Assembly (NCBI GenBank): GCA_947598825.1
Contig: CANQFM010000027.1
Coordinates: 1-38,328, forward strand
Source: an uncultured Eisenbergiella sp.
Lineage (GTDB): Bacteria; Bacillota; Clostridia; Lachnospirales; Lachnospiraceae
DNA: 38,328 nt
Reading direction: 5' to 3'
Under the pieces are notes generated by a model that did no database searches, had not been told where the DNA came from, and saw nothing but the letters and a program-made list of their open reading frames with translations. A program made the translations under genes and the position numbers. This document shows, piece by piece, positions 24,848 through 33,543 of the stretch. Numbering within the stretch: the first letter of the stretch is position 1; each line of letters begins with the position of its first letter.

Positions 24848-25930
24848 ATGGAACTGAATATTGTCTGTATCCCGGGCGACGGGATCGGCCCGGAGATCGT
24901 GGCGCAGGCCAAAAAAGCGCTTGTCAGGGTGGCGGACCGGTTTGGCCACACGATACATATGAAGGATGTGCTGATGGGCGGCGCGTCCATCGACGCGTAC
25001 GGCGTTCCGCTGACGGAGGAGACGATCGCCGAGGCGAAGGCGGCGGATGCGGTGCTGATGGGTTCCATCGGCGGCGACGCCAACACTTCTCCCTGGTATC
25101 AGCTTCCGCCAGACAGAAGGCCGGAGGCAGGGCTTTTGGGAATTCGCAAGGCATTGAATCTGTTTGCCAATCTCAGGCCGGCCTATCTGTATCCCCAGTT
25201 GGCGGCGGCCTGTCCCTTAAAGGAACAGATCAGCGCTGCCGGGTTTGATATGCTGATCATGCGCGAACTCACCGGCGGACTTTACTTTGGCGAGAGGAAG
25301 ACGGTAGTGGAAAACGGTGTGCGAAAAGCCGTCGATACGCTGACCTACGATGAGAACGAGATCCGGCGGATCGCGGTCAAAGGCTTTGAGATCGCCCGGA
25401 AGAGAAAGCATAAGGTGACCAGCGTGGACAAGGCCAACGTGCTGGATTCCTCCAGGCTGTGGCGGGCTGTGGTCAACGAGGTGGCGAAGGACTATCCGGA
25501 TGTGACGCTTTCGCATATGCTGGTGGACAACTGCGCGATGCAGTTGGTGAAGGATCCGGCCCAGTTCGATGTGATCCTGACGGAGAACATGTTCGGCGAT
25601 ATTTTGTCGGATGAAGCCAGCATGGTGACAGGTTCCATCGGGATGCTGGCATCCGCCAGCCTCAACGATACGAAGTTCGGCCTGTATGAGCCCAGCCACG
25701 GCAGCGCGCCGGACATCGCCGGCCAGGATTTGGCCAATCCCATTGCGACGGTCTTAAGCGCGGCCATGATGCTGCGTTATTCCTTCGATCTGGACAAGGA
25801 AGCGGACGCTGTTGAAAATGCGGTGCGTCAGGTGCTTACGGAAGGGTATCGCACCGGCGATATCTTTTCGGAAGGCTGTACCCGGGTGGGATGCTCCCGG
25901 ATGGGAGATCTGCTGGTAGAACGGATCTGA
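24848..25930 (+). CDS. leuB: 3-isopropylmalate dehydrogenase
   Basis: A 360-residue NAD-dependent enzyme of leucine synthesis that oxidises and decarboxylates 3-isopropylmalate to 2-ketoisocaproate. Motifs: [13 protein letters not shown] at the N-terminus, the substrate loop with [10 protein letters not shown], and the family signature [20 protein letters not shown]. The ATG at 24848 has GAGGAGG five bases before it; the reading frame stays open upstream through the LacI gene but that part is out of frame with it and meaningless. leuA and leuCD are not here. ilvD follows after 16 bases. Confidence 0.96.
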   Translation: MELNIVCIPGDGIGPEIVAQAKKALVRVADRFGHTIHMKDVLMGGASIDAYGVPLTEETIAEAKAADAVLMGSIGGDANTSPWYQLPPDRRPEAGLLGIRKALNLFANLRPAYLYPQLAAACPLKEQISAAGFDMLIMRELTGGLYFGERKTVVENGVRKAVDTLTYDENEIRRIAVKGFEIARKRKHKVTSVDKANVLDSSRLWRAVVNEVAKDYPDVTLSHMLVDNCAMQLVKDPAQFDVILTENMFGDILSDEASMVTGSIGMLASASLNDTKFGLYEPSHGSAPDIAGQDLANPIATVLSAAMMLRYSFDLDKEADAVENAVRQVLTEGYRTGDIFSEGCTRVGCSRMGDLLVERI

Positions 25931-25946
25931 GCAAACAGGAGGGCAT

Positions 25947-27620
25947 ATGAGAAGTGAAAATGTGACCAGGGGCGTCCAGCAGGCGCCTCACAGAAGTCTT
26001 TTTAACGCGCTGGGCTACACCGAGGAGGAGCGAAACCGCCCCCTCATCGGTATTGTCAGCTCCTATAATGAGATCGTGCCCGGCCATATGAATCTGGACA
26101 AGATCACTGAGGCGGTGAAAATGGGCGTCGCCATGGCGGGCGGCACCCCGGTGGTGTTTCCGGCTATCGCGGTCTGCGACGGCATCGCCATGGGCCATGT
26201 GGGCATGAAATATTCCCTTGTGACCCGGGATCTGATCTGCGACAGCACCGAATGCATGGCGATCGCCCATCAGTTCGACGGGCTGGTCTGCATCCCCAAC
26301 TGCGATAAGAACGTGCCGGGCCTTCTGATGGCCGCGGCCCGGGTCAATATCCCCACGATCTTCGTCTCCGGCGGCCCCATGCTGGCGGGGCATGTGAAAG
26401 GGGAGAAGAGAAGCTTATCTTCCATGTTCGAGGCGGTGGGATCCGTCGCGGCGGGCACCATGACGATGGAAGATCTGGCGGAATTTGAAGAAAAGGTATG
26501 CCCTACCTGCGGTTCCTGCTCCGGCATGTATACGGCTAACTCCATGAACTGCCTGACGGAAGCGCTGGGCATGGGGTTAAGGGGCAACGGCACGATCCCG
26601 GCGGTATACTCCGAGAGGATCCGTCTGGCCAAGCATGCCGGCATGCAGATTATGGAGCTGGTCAGGAAAGATATCCGGCCCCGGGACATCATGAGCGAGA
26701 AAGCGTTTTTGAATGCCCTGACGGTGGATATGGCCCTGGGATGCTCCACCAATTCCATGCTGCATCTGCCGGCTATCGCCCATGAGGCGGGGGTGGAGCT
26801 GAACATGGAGATCGCCAACGCGCTGTCGGAAAAGACTCCCAACCTGTGCCACCTGGCGCCTGCGGGCCCTACCTATATGGAAGATCTCAACGAGGCCGGC
26901 GGCGTGTACGCCGTGATGAATGAACTCAATAAGAAAGGGCTTCTTTACACGGATCTGATCACGGTCACGGGCAAGACCGTCGGGGAGAACATTGCAGGCT
27001 GTGTCAACAAAAACCCTCAGGTCATCCGGCCTGTGGAAGATCCCTATTCCCAGACGGGCGGCATCGCCGTACTGAAGGGAAATCTTGCCCCGGACACCGG
27101 CGTGGTGAAGCGCTCCGCCGTAGTGCCGGAGATGATGGTACACGAAGGCCCGGCCCGGGTATTCGACTGTGAAGAGGATGCGATCGAAGCGATCAAGGGC
27201 GGCAAAATCGTGGCCGGCGACGTCGTCGTGATCCGGTACGAAGGCCCGAAGGGCGGCCCCGGCATGCGCGAGATGCTCAATCCCACCTCAGCCATTGCCG
27301 GTATGGGGCTTGGCTCCAGCGTGGCGCTGATCACAGACGGCCGTTTTTCCGGCGCTTCCAGAGGCGCGTCCATCGGCCATGTGTCTCCTGAGGCAGCCGT
27401 GGGAGGCCCCATTGCGCTGGTGGAGGAGGGCGATATCATCTCTATCGATATTCCTAACCACCGGCTGGACGTGAAGATTTCCGAAGAAGAAATGAAAGCC
27501 AGAAAGGCGAAATGGCAGCCCAGGGAACCGAAGGTGACGACGGGCTATCTGGCCCGCTACCGGGAAATGGTCACCAGCGGCAACCGCGGCGCCATCCTGG
27601 AGATCCCTCATAACGCATAA
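25947..27620 (+). CDS. ilvD: Dihydroxy-acid dehydratase
   Basis: A 557-residue iron-sulfur enzyme that dehydrates 2,3-dihydroxy acids to the keto acid precursors of valine and isoleucine. The cluster cysteines are seen in [10 protein letters not shown] and [17 protein letters not shown], and [20 protein letters not shown] is the C-terminal family motif. Full length. It relies on iron-sulfur assembly, which the iscSU pair elsewhere in the window could serve. Short gaps on both sides (16 and 25 bases) place it in the leuB-serA operon. Confidence 0.97.
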   Translation: MRSENVTRGVQQAPHRSLFNALGYTEEERNRPLIGIVSSYNEIVPGHMNLDKITEAVKMGVAMAGGTPVVFPAIAVCDGIAMGHVGMKYSLVTRDLICDSTECMAIAHQFDGLVCIPNCDKNVPGLLMAAARVNIPTIFVSGGPMLAGHVKGEKRSLSSMFEAVGSVAAGTMTMEDLAEFEEKVCPTCGSCSGMYTANSMNCLTEALGMGLRGNGTIPAVYSERIRLAKHAGMQIMELVRKDIRPRDIMSEKAFLNALTVDMALGCSTNSMLHLPAIAHEAGVELNMEIANALSEKTPNLCHLAPAGPTYMEDLNEAGGVYAVMNELNKKGLLYTDLITVTGKTVGENIAGCVNKNPQVIRPVEDPYSQTGGIAVLKGNLAPDTGVVKRSAVVPEMMVHEGPARVFDCEEDAIEAIKGGKIVAGDVVVIRYEGPKGGPGMREMLNPTSAIAGMGLGSSVALITDGRFSGASRGASIGHVSPEAAVGGPIALVEEGDIISIDIPNHRLDVKISEEEMKARKAKWQPREPKVTTGYLARYREMVTSGNRGAILEIPHNA

Positions 27621-27645
27621 TACACATTGACAGGAGAGAGCCCAT

Positions 27646-29328
27646 ATGTTATTGACAGGTGCGGAGATCATCATTGAATGTCTGAAGGAACAGGGAGTGG
27701 ATACCGTTTTCGGCTATCCGGGGGGCACCATATTGAACGTGTATGACGCCCTGTATAAGCACAGCGACGAGATCTTTCATGTGCTGACTTCCCATGAGCA
27801 GGGCGCGGCCCACGCGGCGGACGGCTATGCCAGGGCCACCGGCAAGGTAGGGGTCTGCATGGCTACCAGCGGCCCCGGCGCCACCAATCTGGTGACGGGG
27901 ATTGCGACGGCCTATATGGACAGCGTGCCCATGGTGGCGATCACGGCTAACGTCAATCTCCCGCTTCTGGGAAAGGATACCTTCCAGGAGGTGGATATTG
28001 CCGGCGTGACCATGCCCATTACCAAGCACGGTTATATCGTAAAGGACGTAAACATTCTGGCAAAGACACTGCGCAGGGCCTTCGACATCGCAAGATCCGG
28101 CCGTCCCGGCCCGGTGCTGGTGGACGTGACCAAGGACGTGACGGCCAATACCTGCGAGTTTGAACCCATGAAGCCGGCGGAAGCGGTAAGGGTCAACAAA
28201 TATACCGAAAGCGAGATGGAAGCGGCGCTGGCTCTTCTGAAAGAAGCCAAAAAGCCCTTCGTTTACCTGGGCGGCGGCGCCATTCTTTCGGGGGCGTCCG
28301 AAGAGGTCCGTGCCTTTGTCAAAAAACTGGATGCGCCGGTCTGCGACACGCTGATGGCGAAAGGGGCCTATAACAGCTATGATCCGCTCTATACCGGCAT
28401 GATCGGTATGCACGGCACCAAGGCTTCCAATCTGGGAGTCAGCGAGTGCGATCTGCTGATCGCCCTGGGCGCCCGCTTTTCCGACCGTGTGGTGGGCAAC
28501 GCGGCGAAATTTGCCAGCGAGGCGAAGGTGCTTCATATCGACATCGACGCCGCAGAGATCAGCAAGAATGTGAAGGCAGACGTGGCGCTGGTGGGAGATC
28601 TAAAGGCCGTTCTGACCGAGCTGACCGCCAGGATGGACGCCACAGAGCATCCTCAGTGGACGGCCCACATCCGGGAGTTGAAGGAGAAATATCCTCTGAA
28701 ATACGATGACAGCCAGTTGAGCTGCCCTTATATCATGGAGGAGCTGGACCGGATCACAAAAGGGGAAGCGCTGATCACCACCGACGTGGGACAGCATCAG
28801 ATGTGGGCGGCCCAGTATTACCACTATACGCAGCCCCGTACCTTCCTTTCCTCCGGCGGCCTGGGCACCATGGGGTACGGCCTGGGGGCCTGCATCGGGG
28901 CCAAGATGGGAAGGCCCGAAAAGATCTGCGTCAACATCGCGGGGGACGGGTGTTTCCGCATGAATATGAACGAACTGGCTACGGCCAGCCGCTATAAGAT
29001 CCCGATCATCCAGATCGTCATCAATAACCATGTGCTGGGGATGGTGCGCCAGTGGCAGACCCTGTTTTACGGACAGCGGTATTCCCAGACGGTGCTGGAG
29101 GACGCGGTGGATTTCTGCAAGGTGGCTGAGGGGCTGGGCTGTAAGGCGATCCGTGTGACCAAAAAAGAAGAAGTGGCCCCTGCTATCGAGCAGGCGATCG
29201 CATTGCAGGAGCCCGTTTTGATCGAGTGCGTGATTCCAAAGGATGATAAGGTTTTCCCGATGGTGCCCGCAGGCGCGGCCATCAGCGAGGTGTTCGACGG
29301 GGACGACCTGAAAGATAAGGAGGCATGA
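27646..29328 (+). CDS. ilvB: Acetolactate synthase, large (catalytic) subunit
   Basis: A 560-residue thiamine diphosphate enzyme joining two pyruvates (or pyruvate and 2-ketobutyrate) in the first step of valine and isoleucine synthesis. The catalytic Glu is in SHEQGAAHAADGYAR, and the ThDP/Mg motif is GDGCFRMNMNELATA followed by NN. FAD-binding central domain about 190-340. No small regulatory subunit gene (ilvN) follows, and ilvC is also missing here. The next gene, serC, starts three bases after the stop. Confidence 0.95.
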   Translation: MLLTGAEIIIECLKEQGVDTVFGYPGGTILNVYDALYKHSDEIFHVLTSHEQGAAHAADGYARATGKVGVCMATSGPGATNLVTGIATAYMDSVPMVAITANVNLPLLGKDTFQEVDIAGVTMPITKHGYIVKDVNILAKTLRRAFDIARSGRPGPVLVDVTKDVTANTCEFEPMKPAEAVRVNKYTESEMEAALALLKEAKKPFVYLGGGAILSGASEEVRAFVKKLDAPVCDTLMAKGAYNSYDPLYTGMIGMHGTKASNLGVSECDLLIALGARFSDRVVGNAAKFASEAKVLHIDIDAAEISKNVKADVALVGDLKAVLTELTARMDATEHPQWTAHIRELKEKYPLKYDDSQLSCPYIMEELDRITKGEALITTDVGQHQMWAAQYYHYTQPRTFLSSGGLGTMGYGLGACIGAKMGRPEKICVNIAGDGCFRMNMNELATASRYKIPIIQIVINNHVLGMVRQWQTLFYGQRYSQTVLEDAVDFCKVAEGLGCKAIRVTKKEEVAPAIEQAIALQEPVLIECVIPKDDKVFPMVPAGAAISEVFDGDDLKDKEA

Positions 29329-29331
29329 AAA

Positions 29332-30414
29332 ATGGCAAGAGTGTATAATTTTTCGGCGGGCCCTGCGGTGCTGCCGGAGGAAGTGTTACGGGAAGCGGCG
29401 GAGGAGATGCTGGACTATAAGGGCTGCGGCATGTCCGTCATGGAAATGAGCCATCGGTCCAAAATGTTTGAGACCATCATTCAGGAAGCGGAGGCGGATC
29501 TGCGGGAACTGATGAACATCCCGGACAACTATAAGGTGCTGTTTTTACAGGGCGGCGCCAGCCAGCAGTTTGCGATGATCCCCATGAACCTGATGAAGCA
29601 CGGCGTGGCAGATTACATCATCACGGGCCAGTGGGCGAAGAAGGCTTACCAGGAGGCGTGTTTGTTTGGCAACGCCAAAGCGGTGGCGTCCTCTGCGGAT
29701 AAGACCTTTTCCTATATCCCGGACTGTTCCGATCTGCCCATCGACGAGGATGCGGATTACGTTTACATCTGTGAGAACAACACGATCTACGGCACGAAAT
29801 ATAAGACTCTGCCCAACACCAAGGGCAAGATCCTGGTTTCCGACGTATCCTCCTGCTTTTTGTCCGAACCTGTGGACGTGACGAAATACGGCGTCATTTA
29901 CGGCGGCGTACAGAAAAATATAGGCCCTGCCGGCGTGGTCATCGTTATCATCCGGGAGGATCTGATCACAGAGGACGTGCTGCCCGGCACGCCCACCATG
30001 CTGCGCTATAAGACCCATGCGGACGCGGATTCCCTTTACAATACGCCGCCCGCTTACGGGATCTATATCTGCGGCAAGGTGTTCAAGTGGTTAAAGAAGA
30101 GGGGCGGCCTGGCGGCCATGAAGGAATATAATGAGAAAAAGGCGAAGATCCTTTATGACTTCCTGGATGAAAGCAGGCTCTTTAAGGGCACGGTGCGAAA
30201 GGAGGACCGTTCTTTGATGAACGTGCCTTTTGTCACCGGCGACGTAGAGCTGGACGCGAAGTTTGTCAAAGAGGCCAAGGCAGCAGGGTTTGAGAACTTA
30301 AAAGGCCATCGTACCGTAGGCGGTATGCGCGCCAGCATTTATAATGCCATGCCCATCGAAGGCGTGGAAGCCCTGGTGGCGTTCATGAGGAAATTTGAGG
30401 CGGAGAATCTCTGA
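29332..30414 (+). CDS. serC: Phosphoserine aminotransferase
   Basis: A 360-residue PLP enzyme turning 3-phosphohydroxypyruvate and glutamate into phosphoserine, second step of serine synthesis. N-terminal YNFSAGPAVLPEEVL is the family hallmark, and the PLP lysine is in YGGVQKNIGPAG. Length matches SerC. The ATG is only three bases after the ilvB stop, so the two are translated from one message. serA follows. Confidence 0.97.
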   Translation: MARVYNFSAGPAVLPEEVLREAAEEMLDYKGCGMSVMEMSHRSKMFETIIQEAEADLRELMNIPDNYKVLFLQGGASQQFAMIPMNLMKHGVADYIITGQWAKKAYQEACLFGNAKAVASSADKTFSYIPDCSDLPIDEDADYVYICENNTIYGTKYKTLPNTKGKILVSDVSSCFLSEPVDVTKYGVIYGGVQKNIGPAGVVIVIIREDLITEDVLPGTPTMLRYKTHADADSLYNTPPAYGIYICGKVFKWLKKRGGLAAMKEYNEKKAKILYDFLDESRLFKGTVRKEDRSLMNVPFVTGDVELDAKFVKEAKAAGFENLKGHRTVGGMRASIYNAMPIEGVEALVAFMRKFEAENL

Positions 30415-30482
30415 CATAAGGCCCTTGGCCAAATGCGCAGGCCGCTTTAGAGAAGAGGTTTTAAAAAAGAGGAGAGAAGATT

Positions 30483-31646
30483 ATGTACCGTTATCTGTGC
30501 TTAAACCCCATCGCCCAGGTCGGGCTGGACAATTTTACGAAGGAATATGAAAAGACGGAGGAGCTTGCCCAGGCCGACGGCATCCTGGTGCGTAGCGCTT
30601 CCATGCACGAGATGGAGCTGCCCGACAACCTGCTGGCGGTGGCCAGGGCCGGCGCCGGCGTCAACAACATCCCGCTGGAAAAGTGCGCCGAGAAAGGCAT
30701 CGTCGTGTTCAACACCCCCGGGGCCAACGCCAACGGCGTCAAGGAGCTGGTGATCGCAGGGATGCTGCTGGCCAGCCGCGACGTGGTGGACGGCATCAAC
30801 TGGGTTAAGGAGAACAGGGACGATCCCAACGTGGCGAAGGCCGCTGAGAAAGAGAAGAAGAAATTCGCCGGAACCGAAGTGATGGGCAAAAAGCTGGGTA
30901 TCATCGGCCTGGGCGCCATCGGCGTCAAGGTGGCCAACGTGGCCCGGCACCTGGGGATGGAGGTCTATGGCTATGATCCTTATGTGTCCGTGGCGGCGGC
31001 CTGGAGCTTAAGCCGCGACGTGAAGCATGTGATGGATGTGAACGAGATCTATGAACAGTGCGATTTCATTACGATCCATGTGCCGCTGATGGAGGCCACT
31101 AAGGGCATGGTCAACGCCGAGGCCATCGGCCGGATGAAGGACGGCGTGATCCTTCTGAATTTCGCCAGGGATCTTCTGGTGGACGAAAAGGCCGTGCTGG
31201 ACGGCATTGCGGCGGGAAAGATCCGTAAGTATGTGTCCGATTTTCCCAATCCTGTGACGGCGGGACAGCCGGACTGTATCGTGATCCCCCATTTGGGCGC
31301 TTCTACGGAAGAATCCGAAGAGAACTGCGCGGTGATGGCGGTACGGGAGCTGAAGGACTATCTGGAAAACGGTACGATCCAGCACAGCGTCAATTTCCCC
31401 GACTGCGATATGGGCGTCTGCCAGTGTGCCAGCCGGGTGGCGGTCTTCCACAAAAATATCGCCAATATGATCGCCAAGTTTACTTCCGTTATGGGCTGGA
31501 ATAACATCAATATCGTGAATATGACCAACAAATCCAAAGGTGATGTGGCCTACACGCTGCTGGATCTGGAGTCGCCGGCCAACGAAAGCATCCTGACACA
31601 GCTTCGCACCATCGACGGCGTGTCACGGGTACGCGTGGTAAAATAA
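30483..31646 (+). CDS. serA: D-3-phosphoglycerate dehydrogenase, short ACT type
   Basis: A 387-residue NAD-dependent dehydrogenase that commits 3-phosphoglycerate to serine synthesis. The Rossmann fold is marked by GIIGLGAIGVKVA (about 140), with FARDLLVDEKAV and PHLGASTEESEENCA later. The C-terminal about 70 residues form an ACT-like domain (NIVNMTNKSKGDVAYTLLDL) that may give serine feedback; the long intervening domain of mycobacterial SerA is absent. Last gene of the leuB-serA run, ended by a terminator. No serB is seen. Confidence 0.95.
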   Translation: MYRYLCLNPIAQVGLDNFTKEYEKTEELAQADGILVRSASMHEMELPDNLLAVARAGAGVNNIPLEKCAEKGIVVFNTPGANANGVKELVIAGMLLASRDVVDGINWVKENRDDPNVAKAAEKEKKKFAGTEVMGKKLGIIGLGAIGVKVANVARHLGMEVYGYDPYVSVAAAWSLSRDVKHVMDVNEIYEQCDFITIHVPLMEATKGMVNAEAIGRMKDGVILLNFARDLLVDEKAVLDGIAAGKIRKYVSDFPNPVTAGQPDCIVIPHLGASTEESEENCAVMAVRELKDYLENGTIQHSVNFPDCDMGVCQCASRVAVFHKNIANMIAKFTSVMGWNNINIVNMTNKSKGDVAYTLLDLESPANESILTQLRTIDGVSRVRVVK

Positions 31647-31660
31647 GAGAAAAAAGCAAG

Positions 31661-31702
31661 GCCGCCGCAGGGATTGGATGAGATCCTTACGGCGGCTTTT
31701 TT
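31661..31702. terminator. Bidirectional terminator after serA
   Basis: GCCGCCGCAGGGAT (31661-31674) pairs with ATCCTTACGGCGGC (31683-31696), with one mismatch and one wobble, followed by six T residues. On the minus strand the stem is followed by CTTGCTTTTTTC, so it can also end the convergent ferritin-like gene. Confidence 0.85.
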
Positions 31703-31709
31703 GCGGGTT

Positions 31710-33038
31710 TTAGTTGCGGGTCTGTGTCAGGTCGCAGGCACAGTTATCTGCGGTGGTACCGCAGCGGCTGTAACAATCCGGCGTCTTATCCTGTACGCGG
31801 CCCAGGGTCGTGTTGTCGCAGGTGCGGTTCTGTAACTGGACGATGGGGTTGGGCTCCACTTCGTAGCGGTAGTCCATACCGCAGCTTTTGATGTGCTGGT
31901 CGATGATGCAGTGTGTGGAAACGCTGTCCAGGGGCGTGTTGACGGTCTTTTGGTAGAAGAAGAAAGGATCGTCGGATTTGAGTTCGCCCAGAGGCACCAC
32001 GCATTCCTTCTTCTGCGTATTGCCCACCGTGGTTTCCAGCACCCTGCGCACATATTCGATGTTGGGACGAAGCTGCAGGATCGCGGGGAATTCGCCGTTG
32101 CCCACCACCTGCTGGTATTCCTTCTTTTCATACTGCCAGAGCAGGTCCTTGGCGATGTGCAGATGGGTGATCTCCTGATTCAGACATTCCTCCCAGATCT
32201 GGCGGATATAGCTGTCGCACTCTGTCATCATGCAGGAGTAATACAGATAACATTCCGTATATTCATGCAGCAGCAGGCTTTCCAGCCAGGTGGCCCTGGT
32301 GTCGATCAGGCTTTCGTACTGGCTCACATGCTCTTCCTCGATCATGCCGATTTCCTGGTACATCCGGCGGCCAATGTCGGATACGCTGTAGAGGTTTGCC
32401 ACGTTCATGTAGTAATTCATGGTCTGCTGTTCCGCGGCGGTGATGATGTTGACGTTGAGCTTTGTCTGCAGGCAGGCCTTGCTGTTGTTGATGTCGTGGA
32501 AAATGCTGTCCGTCGGGTAGCGGTGTTCGCTGATGGTGGGACGGCCGGGGGTGATCTCCGTATAGCCGCCGACCAGCTTTTCGGGGTAAACGCCGTATTC
32601 CAGGTTGAGCAGGTTGGAATAGCGGTACAGGTGGTCGAAATCTTCCAGCAGCGCCAGATTCAGGGCGTTGATGACATTGCAGTCCGTCTCCTGTTTGGCC
32701 AGCACGCAGGTCAGGTCGACGGCCAGTTGCTCATAAGAGATGGTATGCTCCAGGATCGTTTCATCCTTCGGCTTTAAGCAACTGATCCTTTTTTGCTGCT
32801 GTTGCTCCACGCGCCGGGTCATGGCCAGCTTGCGGCGCAGGTTGTCGTCGCAGCAGTGGCGTGAGAAATTACGGGAAAACCACTGGGCTTCAAATTCGGT
32901 CCCGTTCATCAGGATGATGCGGCATTTGGTGTAGGGATCCGCAGTCTCCTTGCAGTAGGGCCTGGGATACATGGTATTCCAGTTCATGAAAGTCTGGTCA
33001 ATAGGGGCCGCTTTTTCTGTAAATGGATTAAAAGACAT
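31710..33038 (-). CDS. Ferritin-like protein with Cys-rich ends, function unknown
   Basis: A 442-residue soluble protein. The helical core (about 95-310) carries possible di-metal ligands: E132/H136 in LLEDFDHLYRY, E203 in AAEQQT, E234-E236 and H237 in IEEEHVSQYE, E259 in LLHEYTECYLYY, and E289/H292 (ExxH) in NQEITHLHIA. This spacing of helices resembles ferritin/rubrerythrin-type diiron proteins. The N-terminal 90 residues have cysteines (C29, C39, C62, C63, C87), and the last 70 have seven more (C377 to C435, ending CYSRC then CAC), which could bind metal or form disulfides. No signal peptide. The start at 33038 has AAGGAGGAG upstream. It follows the 93-residue gene in one operon. Conserved in appearance, but no function was recognised. 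Confidence 0.8.
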   Translation of the reverse strand: MSFNPFTEKAAPIDQTFMNWNTMYPRPYCKETADPYTKCRIILMNGTEFEAQWFSRNFSRHCCDDNLRRKLAMTRRVEQQQQKRISCLKPKDETILEHTISYEQLAVDLTCVLAKQETDCNVINALNLALLEDFDHLYRYSNLLNLEYGVYPEKLVGGYTEITPGRPTISEHRYPTDSIFHDINNSKACLQTKLNVNIITAAEQQTMNYYMNVANLYSVSDIGRRMYQEIGMIEEEHVSQYESLIDTRATWLESLLLHEYTECYLYYSCMMTECDSYIRQIWEECLNQEITHLHIAKDLLWQYEKKEYQQVVGNGEFPAILQLRPNIEYVRRVLETTVGNTQKKECVVPLGELKSDDPFFFYQKTVNTPLDSVSTHCIIDQHIKSCGMDYRYEVEPNPIVQLQNRTCDNTTLGRVQDKTPDCYSRCGTTADNCACDLTQTRN

Positions 33039-33105
33039 AAAAAATCTCCTCCTTTTATCTTTAAGATATGCAGGGGAGATTTTTTGGTACAGCGCAAGAT
33101 GCTTT

Positions 33106-33387
33106 TTAGTCAAAGCGGAAAATGCTGTCGTTGTCCCGGACGTCCTCCAGCGCCTCTTTGAGCTTGTCGCTGCTGGCGACAAAAGCCTCGTTGGCCAGAT
33201 CCATGTAGCGGATGAAGATATCCTCCACCGGTTTGCCTTCCTCCTTCGCGATGGTTTCAAAAATGGGCATCATCTGCGAAAGCTGTACGGAAACCTGGGT
33301 CTTCTGGGGATCCAGATCCGGCATCGCCTCGTTGGCGTAACCGGTGATGCGGTCCAGAAACGCCTTATCTTTTTCGGACAGTGCCAT
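33106..33387 (-). CDS. 93-residue helical protein of unknown function
   Basis: A small acidic, soluble protein with no cysteine, histidine or tryptophan. Predicted mostly helical: about 3-22, 30-50 (SVQLSQMMPIFETIAKEEG), 52-70 and 72-86. No known family was recognised. The ATG at 33387 is preceded by AAAGAGGC. It is first in a two-gene operon with the ferritin-like protein 67 bases downstream, so a partner, adaptor or regulatory role for that protein is the simplest guess, not shown by the sequence itself. Confidence 0.78.
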   Translation of the reverse strand: MALSEKDKAFLDRITGYANEAMPDLDPQKTQVSVQLSQMMPIFETIAKEEGKPVEDIFIRYMDLANEAFVASSDKLKEALEDVRDNDSIFRFD

Positions 33388-33420
33388 AAAACATGCCTCT
33401 TTTCTGATCGAGATTTGCAG

Positions 33421-33458
33421 ACGGGCGTCTGGCCAAAAAAGTCGGCCCTTTTGCCCGT
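33421..33458 (-). promoter_or_regulatory. 5' leader hairpin of the ferritin-like operon
   Basis: ACGGGC and GCCCGT bracket an inner GGCC/GGCC pairing with T-rich loop in the leader transcript of the 93-residue gene. The structure is imperfect and has no terminator T-run after it. Confidence 0.35.
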
Positions 33459-33469
33459 ATCATACGTTT

Positions 33470-33498
33470 ATTTTAGCACTTGCGCATTACCCTGTCAA
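33470..33498 (-). promoter_or_regulatory. Promoter of the 93-residue/ferritin-like operon
   Basis: On the minus strand TTGACA (33498-33493) and TAAAAT (33475-33470) have a 17-base spacer, with TGC before the -10 (extended type). A strong promoter by sequence. Confidence 0.75.
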
Positions 33499-33508
33499 AA
33501 TGTAAAAT
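33480..33508 (+). promoter_or_regulatory. Promoter candidate of the DUF1015 gene
   Basis: TTGCGC (33480-33485) and TAAAAT (33503-33508) with a 17-base spacer. It lies almost entirely on top of the opposing promoter, so the two units probably compete for RNA polymerase. Confidence 0.5.
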
Positions 33509-33543
33509 AAGGGTAAGAATAAACTGACAGGAGAACAGACGCA

